From: UBA5314 sp040217815
GTDB taxonomy: Bacteria > Bacillota > Syntrophomonadia > Syntrophomonadales > Syntrophomonadaceae
Length of the DNA: 64,000 nucleotides
Direction of reading: 5' to 3'
Assembly: GCA_040217815.1 (NCBI GenBank)
Contig: JBEHWI010000008.1
Coordinates: 36,563 to 100,562, forward strand
Under the pieces are notes generated by a model that saw only the letters and a program-made list of their open reading frames with translations, did not search any database and was not told the origin of the DNA. Below are positions 24,799 through 34,101 of this stretch, piece after piece (positions within the stretch are counted from its first letter, which is position 1; each line of letters begins with the position of its first letter). A program made the translations under genes and the position numbers.

Positions 24799-25065
24799 TT
24801 AGTCATAATCGGGATCGGGGTAGGCGGCCTGGCCGCCATACCGTTCTTTTAACTTCTCCTGTTCTTCAATGAGCACCGCGTAATTGTAGACTACTCCGGG
24901 AACTTCTTCAACGTACACGTATATTCGGTTGGTTTCCTGCGGGCAATCTAGATTGAGTTCCACTTTGGCTATCGTCGCCATTCCCCCGTGAACATCGTCT
25001 TCACCATGATCCATGTATAAACTGCTCGGAATATATATCTTTTCTCCTACTTCAGGTATTTTCAC
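24799..25065 (-). CDS. Conserved hypothetical small acidic protein
   Basis: An 88-residue soluble protein, starting MKIPEVGEKIYIPSS with later segments HGEDDVHGGMATIAKVEL and YVEEVPGVVYNY, ending in PDPDYD. I recall similar small uncharacterised proteins in Firmicutes with the PDPD tail; no function is known. GTG 25065 is seven bases from GGGAGGT, better than GTG 25074, which touches the site. It converges with the endonuclease Q gene, 18 bp apart, and marks the left edge of the AT-rich island. Confidence 0.65.
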   Translation of the reverse strand: MKIPEVGEKIYIPSSLYMDHGEDDVHGGMATIAKVELNLDCPQETNRIYVYVEEVPGVVYNYAVLIEEQEKLKERYGGQAAYPDPDYD

Positions 25066-25188
25066 TTCAATCACCTCCCTGTGAAGCTCAGGTTATATTT
25101 TATCGAAGTTAATACTAAAGGCCCGTAATGATTCTAAAACTTAAATAAAAACCATATTATCACCTGTTGGCAAGGAGGCAGTCTGGCA

Positions 25189-26298
25189 TTGTATGCATCA
25201 TCTTACTCGAACCATTCGTTAAAATCAGCAAACGACAAACCGGAGCCTTTTGTTGTGACCAAACTGGGAAGCGTACGTGGAACCCCTCCAGTATCAATCA
25301 TATCTAAACATGGGGATTCATTTCTAGCCGTATATGATGATGCCCTGTTTAATAAAAAGGCGCTGATATATCGTCTTAACAACCTCAACCAACCGTATCG
25401 CCAGTTAAAAGGCGCCGTCTCCAGTCTAGATCACATGCATTTTAGTTCTTCCGGCCGATTATTGGCGGCAGCCAATTATTTTTCCCAGTTTCAATTCAGC
25501 GGCTTTATTTATGATATTGAGAAAGACCATCTTAAACCTGTTCGAGCCGATCGCTATTATGGCAAAGCCAGCATAGGCGGCGGCTCCCAAATGTTTTGCC
25601 TGAACCACGACGAATCCCTTATGGCCATAGCTTCATCAATATACAACAACAGCCGACTTAAAATCTTTAACCTTGCCAGCCCCAAGGAGCCCACTGTAGT
25701 CTTTACCTTGAATCCTCCGGGGAAACTATTTGAAACTAAATCCCTGAACTGGTCCCCGGATGGCACCATCATTGCCCATCATGGGCATTACATGAATAAA
25801 CTGATTCCGGCTGTAAAACTGCGCGGTATATTTATATGGAAGGTTGAGAGCTATTCCCCTTCCCTCTCATTTAAGCATATCGGAACCTTAACCTATGAAA
25901 GCCATAACCGAGACGATAATATGGTTGACCTGGTTTTCTCACCCGACTGCCGCTCGCTGGTGCTCGGTGCTGATAAGAATTCCAGTGATAAAATCAAACT
26001 CTTTGACCTCGTTTCTCAACAACTCGTATTTGAATCGGCTCCTATTGGTGCTACAACTACATCGCTATTATATACTCCCAATGGGAGGTATTTAATCAGT
26101 GGAGAAAAAGACGGGTGTATACGTATTTGGAGAGTCGAGCCTTCATTCTTGACCCTGTACAAGACTATCGCCCTCTCAGGAGAGATTTTTCAGCTATTCA
26201 TTTCAGCCCAAGGAAATAATCTGCTGATTGCCCACCAGGACGGAAAAAAAGCGGTTGGAGTGAGCACGGTATCCCTTCCTGCGGAAATGATGAATTAG
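25189..26298 (+). CDS. WD40-like beta-propeller protein
   Basis: A 369-residue soluble protein made of propeller-like repeats. Recognisable blades include SLNWSPDGTIIAHHG, DLVFSPDCRSLVLGA, and LLYTPNGRYLISGEKDGCIRIWRVE, the last being a textbook WD blade. N-terminal blades are degenerate. No signal peptide or membrane segment is visible. TTG 25189 follows AAGGAGG by ten bases. It opens the accessory island and is separated from the convergent STAND NTPase gene only by a small zinc-ribbon gene. In many STAND proteins a WD40 sensor is fused at the C-terminus; here it is separate. Confidence 0.75.
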   Translation: MYASSYSNHSLKSANDKPEPFVVTKLGSVRGTPPVSIISKHGDSFLAVYDDALFNKKALIYRLNNLNQPYRQLKGAVSSLDHMHFSSSGRLLAAANYFSQFQFSGFIYDIEKDHLKPVRADRYYGKASIGGGSQMFCLNHDESLMAIASSIYNNSRLKIFNLASPKEPTVVFTLNPPGKLFETKSLNWSPDGTIIAHHGHYMNKLIPAVKLRGIFIWKVESYSPSLSFKHIGTLTYESHNRDDNMVDLVFSPDCRSLVLGADKNSSDKIKLFDLVSQQLVFESAPIGATTTSLLYTPNGRYLISGEKDGCIRIWRVEPSFLTLYKTIALSGEIFQLFISAQGNNLLIAHQDGKKAVGVSTVSLPAEMMN

Positions 26299-26569
26299 AC
26301 GCATACAACTGCCGCTGTTTGCACGATAAGGTCAATCATTTTCCGGATGACACACGCATTATTGGTCATTATTAATGGTATATTCCTTTCTCCTTTACCA
26401 CCGTTAACCCATTTATTCAAAAGCAATAATTTCATGGTGAAAGTGATTTATCAGCGGTTTATCATGGTTTTACTATGTCTTTCAACAACGATTTCTATAA
26501 TAATCAAAACATAAGCATTCCCTGAAATACAAAGGAATGAGTTTAGTACCCAATTGGAGAGACCCATAA

Positions 26570-26821
26570 ATGATAAGAGTATCAACTGAATTCCTGGAGC
26601 AAATGGAATCATTTTACCCCGGTATATCGGATATTATTTACTATTTTGATAGTTTGGATCTGCCAATCTGCCCTAAATGCGGATCCGAAAATACCGCCAG
26701 TGTTGAAGTAGGAGTAATCGGCCAAACTTTAGTATTGGCTATTGCAACAACCCGATTTCACTTGCTGCCCAAAAGCAAACCCGGCGATTATCACTGTAAT
26801 GATTGTAAAGTGTATTTTTAA
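26570..26821 (+). CDS. Small zinc-ribbon protein
   Basis: An 83-residue protein with two cysteine pairs, CPKCGS at about residue 54 of the gene middle and CNDCK near the end, forming a probable zinc ribbon. Between them is a hydrophobic stretch (VGVIGQTLVLAIATTRF). The N-terminus is helical and acidic. I do not recognise a family. ATG 26570 follows GGAGAG by eight bases. It lies 271 bp after the propeller gene on the same strand and 52 bp from the end of the opposing STAND gene. Confidence 0.6.
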   Translation: MIRVSTEFLEQMESFYPGISDIIYYFDSLDLPICPKCGSENTASVEVGVIGQTLVLAIATTRFHLLPKSKPGDYHCNDCKVYF

Positions 26822-26873
26822 TAAATCTTTATTCATTTGTGGATCGATGCACCCAATTCACCTAAGATTCCTA

Positions 26874-29800
26874 CTAAATAAATCCAGATATTATAAAAGT
26901 AAATAATACCGCAATAGATAGTAAGCCAATATTCCAAATAAACCTGTATTTCCACAATTGAAATTTAGTTGGGAATAAAAGTCTTAAACCTTGCCAATTT
27001 ATTACGAGCCCCGGTATAAGTATATTGAAATAAATAACAGACCAGAGCCAGATAACTAATACGAAAGTGAAAGATCCGGGAACTATCTTGTCGTAAAAAT
27101 ACGGTATTAAATAGCCTCCTAAAAAATAATAAAATACCTTTAGAATGAATTGTAAATCATGAAATAATGATTTAACATCTGTATTCGAAAATGAAAGATA
27201 TTTTAGCTTTAAAAATATATTTGAATGTAAAAAAGCATTTAAACAGACTATGGTTACTATTATCGCAAATTCATTCTGAGTAATGTTAACATCACAAAGA
27301 TATAATAGAAATAAACCTATAATTAATGAGACAAATAATGTTATCAAGTATTTTGGCCTGGAGATCCTTCTTTCGATTTGTTTTGTATACTCATCTGGAG
27401 TAATAGTTCTTACTGTATTAACCTGTTTTTTATCAAATACTTTCTTGGCAGCTTCTAAAATCTTCTTGCTATACATTGTGGAAAGTATAACCTTACCCCT
27501 ACTCTCAACCAAACCGCTAGCTTTTAATTTCTTTAAAACTTTGATAATCTTCTCATGATTATCTTTTGCATCCATATCCATCTTGCCCTGTAAAAACTGC
27601 CATGATTGTTTCATGTACGAATGATTTGATCTTTCCATATATGTTACCAGAAACGAACCAAATGATAGTCCTACCGCCAATAACAAAGGTATGGTTGCTA
27701 AAATACACGCACCAACAACCATAGATATCATTACAAGCGGGGGTATGACGATTACTAAATAAAAAATAGGTTCTAATGGGGATATGGGGTTAAAGAAAGG
27801 TTCCCAATGCTGTAATACTCTGTTGATTCTCGATGTAACAAATTGAAAATCCTGTAATGAAAATGATTTCTTATTATTTTGTTTTTTTACCCCAGAAATT
27901 AAAGTCCTGGCTAAAATCGGCTTAGGTATATTAGTAAGAACCTGGTACAAATTATGTGCGGCTTTTTTAGCGTAATTATAATCCAGCTCCATATCAGCTT
28001 CACTATAATCATCAGGCTGGGAAATCAAATCTAACAAAGTAGACGGGGGTATATATGCACTAAATGCATACACCATAATTCTAAATAATTGCCACTTGTC
28101 TTTAGTTTTTGTCTCAGTGGACAATATTCTTACCAATTCATGCGGATCAATCTTATTGCTTTCTCGTAAATAACTTATCAGAAAATCGCACACCGTTTTG
28201 CCAGTTCCTGTGGAAAGAGCAATTAATTCACCCACTTCTTTCGGATCATTGCACTTGTCAATATAACTGATTAACATGAAAGCTAGTTTTTGGGACCAGG
28301 GTTTATTTTTATATTTGCTATGTAACAAATTGGGAAAGCGCAAACCTGTTTTTAATATTCTCTTTTGTTCCCGCAGTTCGGAGGAAATAAAACTTTTGAA
28401 TAATTCATCGTATATTTTTTCAATTCTTTCTGGCTGTTTTCTTAAAATATAATCTGATACCTTTTTCAACCCAGCGATGGTCACAATATTCAATATCCAT
28501 ATCATTATCATAATCCAACCGTTTGTTAAAACACCTATTTGATCCATAATAATAAAAAGAGGTAAAAAGGATACCGAACTATTGCCCAATAAACTAGAAA
28601 ATATTGTAGGTGAAGAAAACTGAGACAATAGAAAAGTAAATGCGGGTATTCTAACTTTCGGGGGTTTAAGTTCTGAAAAACAGTTATTATCATATTCAAA
28701 TTTATAATCCATTAAGATATCTGTCTGGCTATTATTGCTCAATAAGGCCTTAGCTATAATAAATAATTCGTCATGACTTTCATTTACTTTATTGATACTG
28801 AATTGTGGAAAAGACTGAAAAATCCGCATTGCAGCGGATATATGTCCCGATTCTTTTAATAGAGTTGATATTGCCAATAATAATAAATCTTTATGATTAC
28901 TATTTGTTTCAAAATTAATAATTTTGATTAACCTTGTTAAGTCACCCATTCGGGTCAGACCTTCTATACTATCTAGATTGCATCGAAGATTAACAACATT
29001 TTGTGCATAGATAGATGCTACCCTAACCAACTGATCCCAATAATCATCACCAGCATACTCCATCGCTTCGGCAATAGAACCAGCGTCATCCAATGCAGCA
29101 GTATAACCAAAAAGTTTTGCCTTACGTTCAAGAAAATCAGTTTGGACCATTATGTCCAATGCATCAAGATCATTTGTTTTTAAAAGTTGATACGGTAATT
29201 CAAGTAGGGAGCGCGATGTTCCTGTCCAGGTATGCTCATGATCAGGATCAGCTTTCTCATAAAAATAGTATGCCAAATTTTTATGGATATCTATATTACT
29301 TTTATTTATGTACCTTGTGTTTACCAGCTGCCTTATCTCTTTATGATAAAAAGAAATCAATACATTATTATCAACTTTTCTTCGTAAAAGGTAGGTATCA
29401 ATATCATAATGCAACCTCGACCAAACAAGTATCGGTAGGCCATTTACTATTGGCGATTTTGGTGAGCGTATTCTAAAATCATTTATAACAACTTCATCCT
29501 GGGAAAGTACTGTTACTAATTCATCTTCTGTTAATCCATAGCGCCCAGCCGCCAAGTAACTAAGTGCACGGGAAACAAATATAAAACCATGATTAACTGG
29601 ATCTTCCATTCTTTCAAATATGTCCTTCATTATTCCAGTAACATCCGAACTTATTTCAACGGTTTGATAGGACTTCAACATCATTACTTCATTGACCAGA
29701 AGTCTAATATATAATGGCAGTCCGTTAGTATCCATCTTTTCTAAAAGTTCAATGCGCTGCTCTTCTTGCAAACAACGACTGTTTTTATTTAAATAAAAAT

Positions 29801-31325
29801 CTATAATAGCTTCTCCTTGATCTACAGATAGTTTTTCTAATTGAATTGTGTTATTTACCGGAACAATTTTCATTAAGTTCTGTAAGATCTCTCCATCTTC
29901 ATCTGATGATTCCATTGCAGAAACAACTAACTTTACATTAGAAGGGAGTTCATTTGGAAGCCAATTTAAGAATTTTGCACCATAGGATGAATCTAAAATA
30001 TCCAGCCCATCAATTATGATTATTAACTGATGATTAACTGAAGCAAGTTGCAGGATTTGAGAGAAATACTTAGCAAGCTGAGAGTAATCCTCAGGTGCTG
30101 TGCTTTCATCACCGTAAGCCAATTTGATCTGCTTGCATATAGTATCAAGCAGATATCGAATGTCAGTTGAACTTGGAGTTGCACCAACAAAATAGGGTAT
30201 TACAATTTTGCCTTTACTATTTGTTATTTCTGTCTCAAGTAAAGATTTGCTTATTTGGGCAAGTAATGCAGATTTGCCAGTACCAGATACTCCACTAATT
30301 AATAAAATGTGATTATTATTTCCCTCAAAATAGTTGAATACTTTACTCAATACATCTTCTCTACCAACAAAACAATCTGTTAATCGGGCAATATTTTCTT
30401 TATTGCCCTCCAATTCCAAATCATGCTCTGAAATCTGTATATAATTTTCCATTTCACTTTGAATTATACCAAGTAGGTCTAGTTCTACACGTTCACAAAA
30501 AGCCTCGATGTTTATATTCAATTGATCATTATCTAATTGACCAGAATAATCATAGATATGGTTGGGTGGCAGTTCTTTTCTTAAGGTATTCTTTAAGGCT
30601 TTTAGTCGTGATTCAGGGGTATCTTCATCCGTATGATCTTCGATGTTTATTGAATTCGACAATCCCTTAGTTTCTCTAAAATAAGCTAAAACTTGATCTT
30701 TGGGATCTGGAGTTGACAAAGCACCGAAACGGATTTCCTGATGAGTAGCAGAATCCCGATATTTATTTAGCCTTGGATCTTCTGGATCTGAATATATTAG
30801 CTTGGCTGCATTTAGCAATATTGAATGTAGTTGTGGTTCAATAACATCAGTCCATTTTGCATCATCAAATTCACAGTTATTGGGGTGTAAATTTGCATAA
30901 TTTCTTCGAGACTGCAAACAAAACTCAGGTGGAACAGCATTATCATCACGAATATACCACGAATATAATTCTTCTTTTTGCCCTTCAGGTACAACCTTTA
31001 TAAGATCTTGAAATTCACTGGCTTCAATCCTGGAGGGCAACGGCTGCCACCCATAACGATCCCCTAAAAGGACAATAAAATTAGGGCGGGGAGTTAATTC
31101 CTGGCAGCGTTTGAGTTCATTTAAACATATTTTCATTGTCTGCTGGTCAAGGGCGGCATCTTCGCTAACGCCCCATCTTAAATCAATGGCTTGAAATATA
31201 AACCCCTTTATTTCACAAAATTTTTGAATCTTTGGAAAGACCTTATCTTGTAATGCATTTCTCTCTGTTTCAAAATCACTAAACGTAGAACTAACAAAGA
31301 CTCTAAAAACTTTGTTTTGAGACAT
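26874..31325 (-). CDS. DUF4062-STAND NTPase with multi-pass membrane C-terminus
   Basis: A 1483-residue protein. Residues about 7-100 are DUF4062 (FRVFVSSTFSDFETERNAL; IVLLGDRYGW), a fold seen at the N-terminus of NPHP3/TEP1-like STAND proteins, followed by THQEIRFGAL. The NTPase has GREDVLSKVF, the P-loop GVSGTGKS at 345-352 and Walker B LIIIIDGLDIL around Asp439, then a winged-helix/helical arm. The C-terminal 570 residues contain roughly eight or nine hydrophobic segments (near 915-955, 1185-1235, 1325-1375, 1392-1442, 1460-1483). The gene is much more AT-rich than its neighbours, suggesting transfer. A defence or programmed-death role is inferred. ATG 31325 has no strong ribosome site. 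Confidence 0.85.
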   Translation of the reverse strand: MSQNKVFRVFVSSTFSDFETERNALQDKVFPKIQKFCEIKGFIFQAIDLRWGVSEDAALDQQTMKICLNELKRCQELTPRPNFIVLLGDRYGWQPLPSRIEASEFQDLIKVVPEGQKEELYSWYIRDDNAVPPEFCLQSRRNYANLHPNNCEFDDAKWTDVIEPQLHSILLNAAKLIYSDPEDPRLNKYRDSATHQEIRFGALSTPDPKDQVLAYFRETKGLSNSINIEDHTDEDTPESRLKALKNTLRKELPPNHIYDYSGQLDNDQLNINIEAFCERVELDLLGIIQSEMENYIQISEHDLELEGNKENIARLTDCFVGREDVLSKVFNYFEGNNNHILLISGVSGTGKSALLAQISKSLLETEITNSKGKIVIPYFVGATPSSTDIRYLLDTICKQIKLAYGDESTAPEDYSQLAKYFSQILQLASVNHQLIIIIDGLDILDSSYGAKFLNWLPNELPSNVKLVVSAMESSDEDGEILQNLMKIVPVNNTIQLEKLSVDQGEAIIDFYLNKNSRCLQEEQRIELLEKMDTNGLPLYIRLLVNEVMMLKSYQTVEISSDVTGIMKDIFERMEDPVNHGFIFVSRALSYLAAGRYGLTEDELVTVLSQDEVVINDFRIRSPKSPIVNGLPILVWSRLHYDIDTYLLRRKVDNNVLISFYHKEIRQLVNTRYINKSNIDIHKNLAYYFYEKADPDHEHTWTGTSRSLLELPYQLLKTNDLDALDIMVQTDFLERKAKLFGYTAALDDAGSIAEAMEYAGDDYWDQLVRVASIYAQNVVNLRCNLDSIEGLTRMGDLTRLIKIINFETNSNHKDLLLLAISTLLKESGHISAAMRIFQSFPQFSINKVNESHDELFIIAKALLSNNSQTDILMDYKFEYDNNCFSELKPPKVRIPAFTFLLSQFSSPTIFSSLLGNSSVSFLPLFIIMDQIGVLTNGWIMIMIWILNIVTIAGLKKVSDYILRKQPERIEKIYDELFKSFISSELREQKRILKTGLRFPNLLHSKYKNKPWSQKLAFMLISYIDKCNDPKEVGELIALSTGTGKTVCDFLISYLRESNKIDPHELVRILSTETKTKDKWQLFRIMVYAFSAYIPPSTLLDLISQPDDYSEADMELDYNYAKKAAHNLYQVLTNIPKPILARTLISGVKKQNNKKSFSLQDFQFVTSRINRVLQHWEPFFNPISPLEPIFYLVIVIPPLVMISMVVGACILATIPLLLAVGLSFGSFLVTYMERSNHSYMKQSWQFLQGKMDMDAKDNHEKIIKVLKKLKASGLVESRGKVILSTMYSKKILEAAKKVFDKKQVNTVRTITPDEYTKQIERRISRPKYLITLFVSLIIGLFLLYLCDVNITQNEFAIIVTIVCLNAFLHSNIFLKLKYLSFSNTDVKSLFHDLQFILKVFYYFLGGYLIPYFYDKIVPGSFTFVLVIWLWSVIYFNILIPGLVINWQGLRLLFPTKFQLWKYRFIWNIGLLSIAVLFTFIISGFI

Positions 31326-31440
31326 GAATGTGGCTCCCTCATTATTTCTTAAAAACTGTTCCTGATTCTATAGTTTTGAAATTAATCTTTCCATAGTAAG
31401 GTAGATATTTCCTTTGATAAATATTATTAATTGCATTCGT

Positions 31441-31459
31441 ATAGCTAATTAGTAGCTAT
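31441..31459. promoter_or_regulatory. Inverted repeat upstream of the STAND gene
   Basis: ATAGCTA and TAGCTAT flank five bases (ATTAG) about 115 bases upstream of the STAND NTPase start. It may be an operator; nothing else supports that. Confidence 0.3.
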
Positions 31460-31481
31460 TCAGTGTCTTTTTAAATGGCAA

Positions 31482-31524
31482 TACCGCCTATTTATTGATC
31501 TTCTTAACCAATAAATAGGCGGTA
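31482..31524. terminator. Perfect 16-bp hairpin between spo0A and the STAND gene
   Basis: The 16-base arms at 31482-31497 and 31509-31524 (TACCGCCTATTTATTG and its complement) pair without mismatch around an 11-base loop. On the minus strand it is followed by TATTGCCATTT, a poor T-run, so it may terminate spo0A transcription or act as a boundary structure. It sits in the 298-bp gap 31326-31623, which otherwise shows only AT-rich sequence. Confidence 0.55.
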
Positions 31525-31623
31525 CTAGTTGGTCTATAATTTAAAAGTTAGTAGGCCTGCGTAACACCCTTTTTCAAGAATTGGTTGGTATCAGCGATTA
31601 AACAAATCCTAGTAGTTCGGTTA

Positions 31624-32424
31624 CTAGCTTACCTTGTTCTCCAGCCTCAGCCGGTCGGCGATGATGGCGATAAATTCAGAATTGGTGGGTTTGCCCTTTT
31701 CCCCGCTGATGGTGTAGCCAAAGAACTTGTTGATCTTGTCGATGTCCCCACGGTCCCAGGCCAGTTCAATGGCATGGCGGATGGCCCTTTCCACCCGGCT
31801 GGGTGTGGTGTCATATTTCTGAGCAATAGTGGGGTACAATTCTTTGGTAACCGCGCCCAGATAGTTTATTTCTTCAACAACCAGCATAATAGCGTCTCGC
31901 AGATACTGGTAGCCCTTGACATGGGCCGGCACTCCTATCTCATGGATAACTTTGGTAACTTCCACTTCCAGGTTTTTAGGTGAATGAACCGGCATGCTGA
32001 TGGCGCTGATGGTTCCTTTGCTTTCAGTGCGGGGTTTGATGTCTCTTGCCACTTGACGAACCCGCTCACCCAAAACCTGAAGGTTAAAAGGCTTCAATAT
32101 GTAATAGTCGGCGCCCAATTCAACAGCTCTCTGGGTTATGTTTTCCTGGCCGAAGGCGGTCAGAATGATAACCTTTGGTTTGGAATCCGGTCTTAATTCA
32201 TTCAACTTCTCCAGGACTCCAATTCCGTCCATATAGGGCATAATGAGATCGAGGATTAATACTTCAACTTCTTTTTTCTCCAGCGTTCCCAGCACTTCCA
32301 TGCCGTTTGAACAAACGCCAGCCATTTCAAAATCAGGCTCATTGGCAAAATAGTCCCTTAGGATTCCACAGAATTCTCGATTGTCATCCGCTATTAATAC
32401 TTTGATTTTGTTTTCACCGAACAT
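31624..32424 (-). CDS. spo0A: Sporulation master regulator Spo0A
   Basis: A 266-residue response regulator. The receiver has the acid pair Asp13-Asp14, the phosphoacceptor Asp59 (VLILDLIMPYMDG), the TAFGQ switch region and LKPF. The C-terminal DNA-binding domain contains LYPTIAQKYDTTPSRVERAI and HAIELAWDRGD, the Spo0A-specific helices that read 0A boxes. ATG 32424 is the only possible in-frame start because a stop lies directly upstream. The ribosome site (GAGGGGG) is 11 bases away, with an out-of-frame ATG between. It lies downstream of spoIVB as in Bacillus. Confidence 0.98.
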   Translation of the reverse strand: MFGENKIKVLIADDNREFCGILRDYFANEPDFEMAGVCSNGMEVLGTLEKKEVEVLILDLIMPYMDGIGVLEKLNELRPDSKPKVIILTAFGQENITQRAVELGADYYILKPFNLQVLGERVRQVARDIKPRTESKGTISAISMPVHSPKNLEVEVTKVIHEIGVPAHVKGYQYLRDAIMLVVEEINYLGAVTKELYPTIAQKYDTTPSRVERAIRHAIELAWDRGDIDKINKFFGYTISGEKGKPTNSEFIAIIADRLRLENKVS

Positions 32425-32480
32425 CCAGCATTATTCCCCCTCACCCGTGTTTACCGGTTATTATGTTGATTTACAAACGG

Positions 32481-32488
32481 TTTCGACT
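32481..32488 (-). promoter_or_regulatory. Second, imperfect 0A box in the spo0A leader
   Basis: The minus strand reads AGTCGAAA, one mismatch from TGTCGAA. It lies about 60 bases upstream of the spo0A start, inside the leader. Confidence 0.3.
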
Positions 32489-32636
32489 AGGCTTCAGGCA
32501 TTTCCTCCTTTTATTTTCTACGAAATTAGGATATATTACCGCAACTAGAAACATTATGATACATAGAAATACAAAGGTAATTTACCGTTAACCTGGTATA
32601 ATTTCTATAACTGTCCAGCCGCCTCGGGCTGTTTTA

Positions 32637-32668
32637 AGTATAGCAGACTCCTATTCAGTTTGTCGAAA
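32637..32668 (-). promoter_or_regulatory. spo0A promoter with overlapping 0A box
   Basis: On the minus strand TCGACA (32666-32661) and TATACT (32642-32637) are 18 bases apart, with TGC before the -10, so a sigma A promoter with extended -10 is likely. The plus strand at 32661-32668 reads TGTCGAAA, a full 0A box, overlapping the -35. This placement fits direct autoregulation by Spo0A. Confidence 0.55.
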
Positions 32669-32685
32669 ATGTATTACATTATTGA

Positions 32686-33978
32686 CTAAAATTGAAGTTC
32701 CGACAACATCTGATCCATATAAATTCCGTATCCCCTGGTGGGATCGTTCAAGAATACGTGGGTTATAGCCCCAACAATGCGAGAATCCTGGATAATTGGG
32801 CTCCCGCTCATCCCCTGGATAATCCCCCCGGTCATGTTGAGCAGACGAGGATCTGTTATCCTTATCACCATTCCCTTGCCGCTGTCTCCTACCGGATAAA
32901 GCTTCTCAATATAAATATCGAATTTCTCAATTTCTTCTCCATTGATTACGGTATAAATTTGCGCCGCTCCCAGTTTCACCTGATGGGCATAGGCCACTTC
33001 CATGCTGCTCTCAGCCAGTGGATTCTTTATATCACGGGTGGTTTGACCGTATATTCCGTAAAAGGAGTTTTTGGCAATGCTTCCCTCTATAGTGCCCTGG
33101 GCATTAAAAATACCGATTTTTTCCCCGGGATGTCCCGGGGTTCCCGGCTTTATGCTCTGTATCGAGGCCGATACAATTTTTCCCTGTAAAACATCAATTC
33201 CCTGTTTTGTATCAGCATCCAGGATTATGTGCCCGAGAGCACCGAAGTCCTTGCTCTCCGGGTCCCAGAAACTTAAGGTTCCAACTCCCACTACCCCGTC
33301 GCGTACATAGAGCCCGATTCGATAGCGATTGGTTTCAGGACAGAACTTCGCTTGGACCGGAATGGAGAGGGTCTCATCTTTTCTCTTTATCGTCAGAGTG
33401 GTAAGCTGGCCTTTTCCCTCATCAATGGTCCTGGCCAGGTCTTCCTCGCTGTTGACGACTTTATCGTTGGCTTGAAGGATCAGATCGCCCAGCTCTACTC
33501 CCTGCTCCCGGGCCGGATAACTCTTCTGCCCATCGACACCGCGCACCGGCGCATACCCCACCACCATAATTCCCCTCGATTGGAGTACCACACCTATGGA
33601 ATGGCCTCCGGGAATTAACCGCCGGGTGGGCAGGGCTTCCACCGATATCGATTTGATAGGTATAATCCCCAGCAGTTTAAACTCAACATCTACCACACCC
33701 GGTTTTACTCCGGTTATCTGGTATCCATCAGCATTGTGGCTTACTGCTATGGGCGACTCCTGGGGAGCGGCAAATACGCTTTGCGAAGGCCTCAAAACCT
33801 TCATCTCAATTTTGCCGTCCAATTGCGGAGGGAGTTTCACTGGGATTATGCAGGTCTGGCCCACTACCACCTTCTGGCTGGCAGGCAGGCTCAAAATAGT
33901 GCGGGCCTGAGGTGTAATGCAGACAGCCAATAAAAATAAAGAAATAATGATTCCCAGAACAGGCCGTATTCTTTTCAA
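32686..33978 (-). CDS. spoIVB: Stage IV sporulation serine protease SpoIVB
   Basis: A 430-residue secreted protease that signals from the forespore to the mother cell by cleaving SpoIVFA so that sigma K is processed. It has an N-terminal signal/anchor (PVLGIIISLFLLAVCI), a PDZ domain (about residues 130-205, GVELGDLILQANDKVV), and an S55-family peptidase domain with His in GALGHIILD and Ser in GMSGSPIIQD. TTG 33978 follows GGGAGG by seven bases. Length is typical. It sits between recN and spo0A, the conserved order. Confidence 0.96.
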   Translation of the reverse strand: MKRIRPVLGIIISLFLLAVCITPQARTILSLPASQKVVVGQTCIIPVKLPPQLDGKIEMKVLRPSQSVFAAPQESPIAVSHNADGYQITGVKPGVVDVEFKLLGIIPIKSISVEALPTRRLIPGGHSIGVVLQSRGIMVVGYAPVRGVDGQKSYPAREQGVELGDLILQANDKVVNSEEDLARTIDEGKGQLTTLTIKRKDETLSIPVQAKFCPETNRYRIGLYVRDGVVGVGTLSFWDPESKDFGALGHIILDADTKQGIDVLQGKIVSASIQSIKPGTPGHPGEKIGIFNAQGTIEGSIAKNSFYGIYGQTTRDIKNPLAESSMEVAYAHQVKLGAAQIYTVINGEEIEKFDIYIEKLYPVGDSGKGMVIRITDPRLLNMTGGIIQGMSGSPIIQDSRIVGAITHVFLNDPTRGYGIYMDQMLSELQF

Positions 33979-34009
33979 AGGCTTTTCCTCCCGGGACGTA
34001 GAATATCAC

Positions 34010-34039
34010 TATTCTTCCCGTTTTAAATACCGCCTATGC
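34010..34039 (-). promoter_or_regulatory. Candidate forespore promoter of spoIVB
   Basis: GCATA (34039-34035) and AAGAATA (34016-34010) are 18 bases apart on the minus strand. The -35 fits sigma F/G; the -10 matches five of seven. It overlaps a small hairpin (ACCGCC/GGCGGT) that may end recN transcription. Confidence 0.5.
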
Positions 34040-34101
34040 AGGCGGTTGGAGGTTTTAAAGTTCTGGTTTTTTTGATGGCGAGGTTATTCAGGGAGGTTTG
34101 T

